A DNA stretch of 34,792 nt, taken from NCBI GenBank assembly GCA_020441005.1, contig JAGRNA010000060.1, positions 1 to 34,792 of the forward strand, read 5' to 3'. The first letter of the stretch is position 1. Every line of letters begins with the position of its first letter. Below, in pieces: positions 32,112 to 34,792 of this stretch. Position numbers and translations under genes: made by a program. This DNA comes from Leptospiraceae bacterium (GTDB taxonomy: Bacteria > Spirochaetota > Leptospiria > Leptospirales > Leptonemataceae). The notes under the pieces were generated by a model. It was not told where the DNA came from. It was given only the letters and a program-made list of their open reading frames with translations, and ran no database searches.

Positions 32112-33106
32112 TACGGGTTCATCCCTGCGAATACCGGCATGGATTGCACTACCCGATTGAAGCCGGGACTATCCGCAAAAAGATACCAGACCGGAGATGG
32201 ATGCTGCAGAGAAACCGGGCCTGCAAACCAGTGATTCAACAGACCAGGCAGTAATCCCCGGCCAAACAGCTCATCCATCAGGTCTTTTTGGGGCCGATAG
32301 ATTTCCAGGTCGTCCGGACTGAGCTTTTCCTCCTTGGCAATCCAGGCCAGGGCCTCGTCCAGGCCGCCAAAATCGTCAATCATCTGCAATTGCTCGGCTT
32401 TTTTGCCGGAATAAATCCGGCCTTCCGCCCAGCGGTCCACGGTATCAATCGACTGCTTACGACCCTCGCGCACGTCCGCCTTGAATTGCTCGTAACTGTC
32501 ATCCAGCATTTCCTGGTACAGGCGCTTTTCCTCATCGGTCAAATCACGAAAAGGATACGACATATCCTTGAAGCGACCCGCTTTCAAGGCATTCATGCGA
32601 ATGCCATATTTATCCATGAATCCGGAAAAATCCGGTCGAATCATGATCACGCCAATGGAGCCGATTAAACTGGCTGGATAGGCGAGGATTCGATCCGCTC
32701 CGGACGCCACATAATAGCCGCCACTAGCCGCTATATCACTGACAATAGCCACAACATGTTTTTTGGCCTGCACTTCGCGCACTTTATTATAGATCTTCTT
32801 GGTAGCGCCAACAGTACCACCCGGACTGTTTATCGAGAGCACCACACCCTGAATCAGGGGATCATACAGAGCGTCATCCAGTTGCTGTACAATCCGGTCC
32901 GAGCCCGCTGGCGCATAGGCGCCGTCCTCAATTATCCCGCTGATGTCGATCAGAGCCACTCCCCGGCTAGCACCGGTGAAAAAACTGCTGCTGGCACTCG
33001 CATACGGTGTTTTGGCGCTGCCAATGGCAATATTCACCAAACCAATCAGCGTGGCGCCTGTGGCCAGCACAAGGGCAAGGGCTACAATTAACCTGGAACG
33101 ATCCAT
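32111..33106 (-). CDS. sppA: Signal peptide peptidase SppA, short type
   Basis: SppA is a membrane-anchored periplasmic serine protease that digests cleaved signal peptides. It has 331 residues, the single-domain type. Residues 5-27 are the membrane anchor. The fold is visible as ALIDISGIIEDG, SINSPGGTVGATKKIY, then the nucleophile Ser128 in DIAASGGYYVASGADRI, SLIGSIGVI and the general base Lys175 in LKAGRFKDM. The C-terminal part DRWAEGRIYSGKKAEQLQMIDDFGGLDEAL is also typical. A GGGAG lies just before the ATG, with unusually short spacing. It leads a five-gene minus-strand unit, and its promoter region is shared with the divergent gene at 33246. Confidence 0.93.
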   Translation of the reverse strand: MDRSRLIVALALVLATGATLIGLVNIAIGSAKTPYASASSSFFTGASRGVALIDISGIIEDGAYAPAGSDRIVQQLDDALYDPLIQGVVLSINSPGGTVGATKKIYNKVREVQAKKHVVAIVSDIAASGGYYVASGADRILAYPASLIGSIGVIMIRPDFSGFMDKYGIRMNALKAGRFKDMSYPFRDLTDEEKRLYQEMLDDSYEQFKADVREGRKQSIDTVDRWAEGRIYSGKKAEQLQMIDDFGGLDEALAWIAKEEKLSPDDLEIYRPQKDLMDELFGRGLLPGLLNHWFAGPVSLQHPSPVWYLFADSPGFNRVVQSMPVFAGMNP

Positions 33107-33132
33107 ATCTCCCTATTTTCGGAAAAAAATCC

Positions 33133-33160
33133 TTGCAAAATAAAAAAAAAAGGCTAAAAT
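33133..33160 (+). promoter_or_regulatory. Promoter for the 33246 gene
   Basis: TTGCAA (33133-33138) and TAAAAT (33155-33160) are 16 bases apart in a very A-rich stretch. On the minus strand, TTGGCA (33168-33163) and TTTTAT (33145-33140), 17 bases apart, form a likely sppA promoter, so the two divergent promoters overlap. Confidence 0.5.
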
Positions 33161-33245
33161 ATTGCCAAGGTAGTCGATAATCACTACAGGGTATATTTCA
33201 AGGGCGGTCTAGAGCACTTGGAGACATAAGGACAAGGAGTGTCAC

Positions 33246-33752
33246 ATGGAAATCAATAACAAAAACCTGTTAAGCTCTGCCCAGGCAATCCTGAAAAACA
33301 GGAATCAGGAACGATATAACGCCCGCCATAGCACTGCCGGTTCGTCGGCGGCAGCGCGCCCCAGAGAAGCTTCAACCGGTATTAATAGTCATGTGCTGCG
33401 ACTACAATCCAGCCTGAATGCAGCCCAAAAGGATTATAGCCTGCAGCAATCCAGGTCCGCTTTTATTCAAAACAATCAGGCTGACCCGGCCAGTGCGCGG
33501 TTTGATAACGAGCCCCTGTTCCCCGAGTTCCCGTTTGGAAAGACGATCGAGGCATACAAGCAGGAGGCTGATCAAAGGATTGGCGAACTTGCCCGCACAT
33601 TAAAGGGACTGCAGGTCGAGATGGAAAACATTATGGCCCTGAATTTTGAAACGGCCCCGGAGTTGCAGTTGTCAGCCGAATCGCTCGCCCAGGCAAGGGG
33701 GATCAGCAATTTGAATCCTGAACGGGTGGCCCATCTAACGAACCAAACCTGA
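33246..33752 (+). CDS. Hypothetical protein, helical, upstream of yggS
   Basis: A 168-residue soluble protein with a clear ribosome site (AAGGAG, 7 bases before the ATG) and a recognisable promoter. It is rich in Gln, Asn, Ala and Arg; residues 1-60 look disordered with one helix, and two coiled-coil-like helices lie near 48-75 and 98-135 (GKTIEAYKQEADQRIGEL then TLKGLQVEMENIM). No signal peptide or membrane helix. I do not recognise it. It is 7 bases before yggS and surely on the same transcript. Confidence 0.75.
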   Translation: MEINNKNLLSSAQAILKNRNQERYNARHSTAGSSAAARPREASTGINSHVLRLQSSLNAAQKDYSLQQSRSAFIQNNQADPASARFDNEPLFPEFPFGKTIEAYKQEADQRIGELARTLKGLQVEMENIMALNFETAPELQLSAESLAQARGISNLNPERVAHLTNQT

Positions 33753-33759
33753 AGACCAG

Positions 33760-34506
33760 ATGGACCCCAATCAGCCTGGTGACATTCCTGCCCTGCTCCA
33801 GGCCCTGCAGGGAAAAATTGATCAGCTGGCAAACGGTCGCTCTGTTCGACTGATCGCCGTCAGCAAGACCCAGCCGCCAACTGCCATCCGGAAATTCCTG
33901 CTAGCGGGTCAGCGCGACTTTGGTGAAAACAGACCAAATGAGGCCCGCGCCAAGATCCCCCTGGTTCCAACCGCAGACCTCTCTACAGCCCGACAACCCA
34001 TCTATCATCATATTGGCCCGTTACAAAGCGGCAATGCGCGTCAAGTCGCCGGTCTCTTTCATTTTGTCCATGGAGTCTCATCCTGGAAAGCGCTCGAAAT
34101 TTTGCATAAGGCCTGCCAAACATACCGCAGTCGATCAGATGAACACTATGTCATGCGCTATCTGATCCAACTGGATTTAACCCATGAGCAGAGCAAAGCG
34201 GGGGGTATGGATATCCTGGACCTGCAAAGCTTTGGCCCGCTACCCCGGGATACCGGATTCTATCCTTGCGGGTTCATGTGTATGGGTCCCACCAGCCAGG
34301 ATCAGCTTGTAACCAGGCAGGTATTTCGGGAATGTGCGGCAATCCGGGATAGCATAATGCCCGCCGGGGAGCTAAGTATGGGCATGAGCAATGATTGGCA
34401 GATCGCCATCCAGGAAGGGGCCACAATGATCCGATTAGGTACCCTGCTCTTTGGATCACGGAACAGTCAGCCGTGGAGACCAGCGCAGGCAAACCAGTCC
34501 CATTGA
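33760..34506 (+). CDS. YggS-family PLP homeostasis protein
   Basis: A 248-residue single-barrel protein that binds pyridoxal phosphate without a known reaction and keeps PLP supply balanced. Marks: LIAVSKTQP with the PLP Lys, DFGENRPNEARAK, HHIGPLQSGNAR (usually WHfIGpLQ-NK), GFMCMGP and LSMGMSNDWQIAIQEGATMIRLG with the phosphate-binding residues, then LFGSR. Length is close to the family. The Trp before His in the HHIGPLQ stretch is replaced. It follows the 33246 gene by 7 bases. Confidence 0.92.
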   Translation: MDPNQPGDIPALLQALQGKIDQLANGRSVRLIAVSKTQPPTAIRKFLLAGQRDFGENRPNEARAKIPLVPTADLSTARQPIYHHIGPLQSGNARQVAGLFHFVHGVSSWKALEILHKACQTYRSRSDEHYVMRYLIQLDLTHEQSKAGGMDILDLQSFGPLPRDTGFYPCGFMCMGPTSQDQLVTRQVFRECAAIRDSIMPAGELSMGMSNDWQIAIQEGATMIRLGTLLFGSRNSQPWRPAQANQSH

Positions 34507-34559
34507 ACCGGAATCCCGCGTTGGATCATTTTCGTATGTACGAGGGCCAAAACACCCCC

Positions 34560-34790
34560 CTACAGGCCTTCTTTGGTATGATCTGTGATGAGGCAGCCCG
34601 GCTCGAACCGGCATGTGTCGCGGCTCCATTGCACACCAGCCACTTCGGCGAGTAACGCAGCGTTAAACAGCCCACCAGGTTCATCGCGCCAGACTATATC
34701 CCTCGACCGCAATTCTACGGGGCAGCAGTGCCAAAGTTCGCCGCGGGTAACATAAGCAGTCCCTTCGAGTGTAAAACCCGGGGAGATATG
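34560..34790 (-). CDS. C-terminal part of an unidentified protein entering from the right edge
   Basis: On the minus strand one frame is open from the window edge to the stop at 34560, giving 76 residues with balanced composition (HISPGFTLEGTAYVTRGEL at its start, then RSRDIVWRDEPGGLFNAAL, and the end CLITDHTKEGL). The other two minus frames carry stops within 80-130 bases. It has no Met start in the window, so it must begin beyond the edge. I do not recognise the family. It converges with yggS with 53 bases between and no terminator. The plus-strand frame 34395-34655 overlaps it and yggS and looks like a shadow. Confidence 0.45.
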   Translation of the reverse strand, partial: HISPGFTLEGTAYVTRGELWHCCPVELRSRDIVWRDEPGGLFNAALLAEVAGVQWSRDTCRFEPGCLITDHTKEGL

Positions 34791-34792
34791 TG

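Noticed and set aside
34395-34655. Plus-strand frame of 86 residues after yggS
   Set aside because: Its first half overlaps yggS in another frame, it has no ribosome site, and the opposite strand has a more protein-like frame.
1-34792. tRNA, rRNA, CRISPR, transposon, prophage or defence genes
   Set aside because: I looked for T-loop sequence, long direct or inverted repeats, evenly spaced repeats, transposase and integrase motifs and saw none.

Overview
The window looks like chromosomal DNA of a spirochaete, most likely of the Leptospira/Leptonema/Turneriella side of the phylum. The strongest sign is a secreted P83/100-type protein (20179-21870). The short EF-Ts and the rpsB-tsf-pyrH-frr-uppS-cdsA-dxr block fit this. 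The phylum call is an inference from gene content. I see no tRNA, rRNA, IS element, prophage or CRISPR array. Genes are dense and often overlap by 1-10 bases, and base composition looks even, so this reads as core chromosome rather than an island.

Layout. (1) 1-2377 (+): C-terminal part of a membrane-anchored TPR protein that enters from the left. (2) 2374-10506 (-): a long tightly spaced unit, read DUF4321-like, rpsB, tsf, pyrH, frr, uppS, cdsA, dxr, thiS, thiE, WecG/TagA-type glycosyltransferase. It couples translation factors, UMP supply, undecaprenyl and CDP-diacylglycerol synthesis, the MEP pathway and thiamine synthesis. Deoxyxylulose phosphate is shared by the last two. (3) 10530-12863 (+): a dicarboxylate/amino-acid symporter with its own promoter and an RlmI-like methyltransferase; 12865-14425 (-): a DUF983 protein and a degenerate hybrid histidine kinase with an intact receiver. 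(4) 14699-17454 (+): an OlsF-like two-domain acyltransferase followed 8 bases later by a voltage-sensor channel with an unusual filter. (5) 17955-22980 (+): a small secreted protein, a membrane adenylate/guanylate cyclase, the P83/100 protein with a strong terminator, and a Ca2+/Na+ exchanger. (6) 23006-27269 (-): thioredoxin, a small unknown ORF, mutS, trpF. (7) 27318-29301 (+): unknown protein, PgeF-type laccase-domain protein and SspB-like adaptor, joined by 4-base overlaps. (8) 29323-33106 (-): sppA, membrane protein, surE, TPR protein, HAD phosphatase, nearly gapless. (9) 33246-34506 (+): unknown protein and the YggS PLP-homeostasis protein. A partial minus-strand frame enters from the right edge (34560-34790).

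The best candidates for something new are in 13.3-17.5 kb: a receiver protein whose kinase half has lost its phospho-acceptor His and ATP-binding residues, divergent from an acyltransferase/channel pair. The acyltransferase has lost the HX4D motif of its PlsC-like half, and the channel filter reads TGGFGD. I do not see a complete known defence or mobile system.
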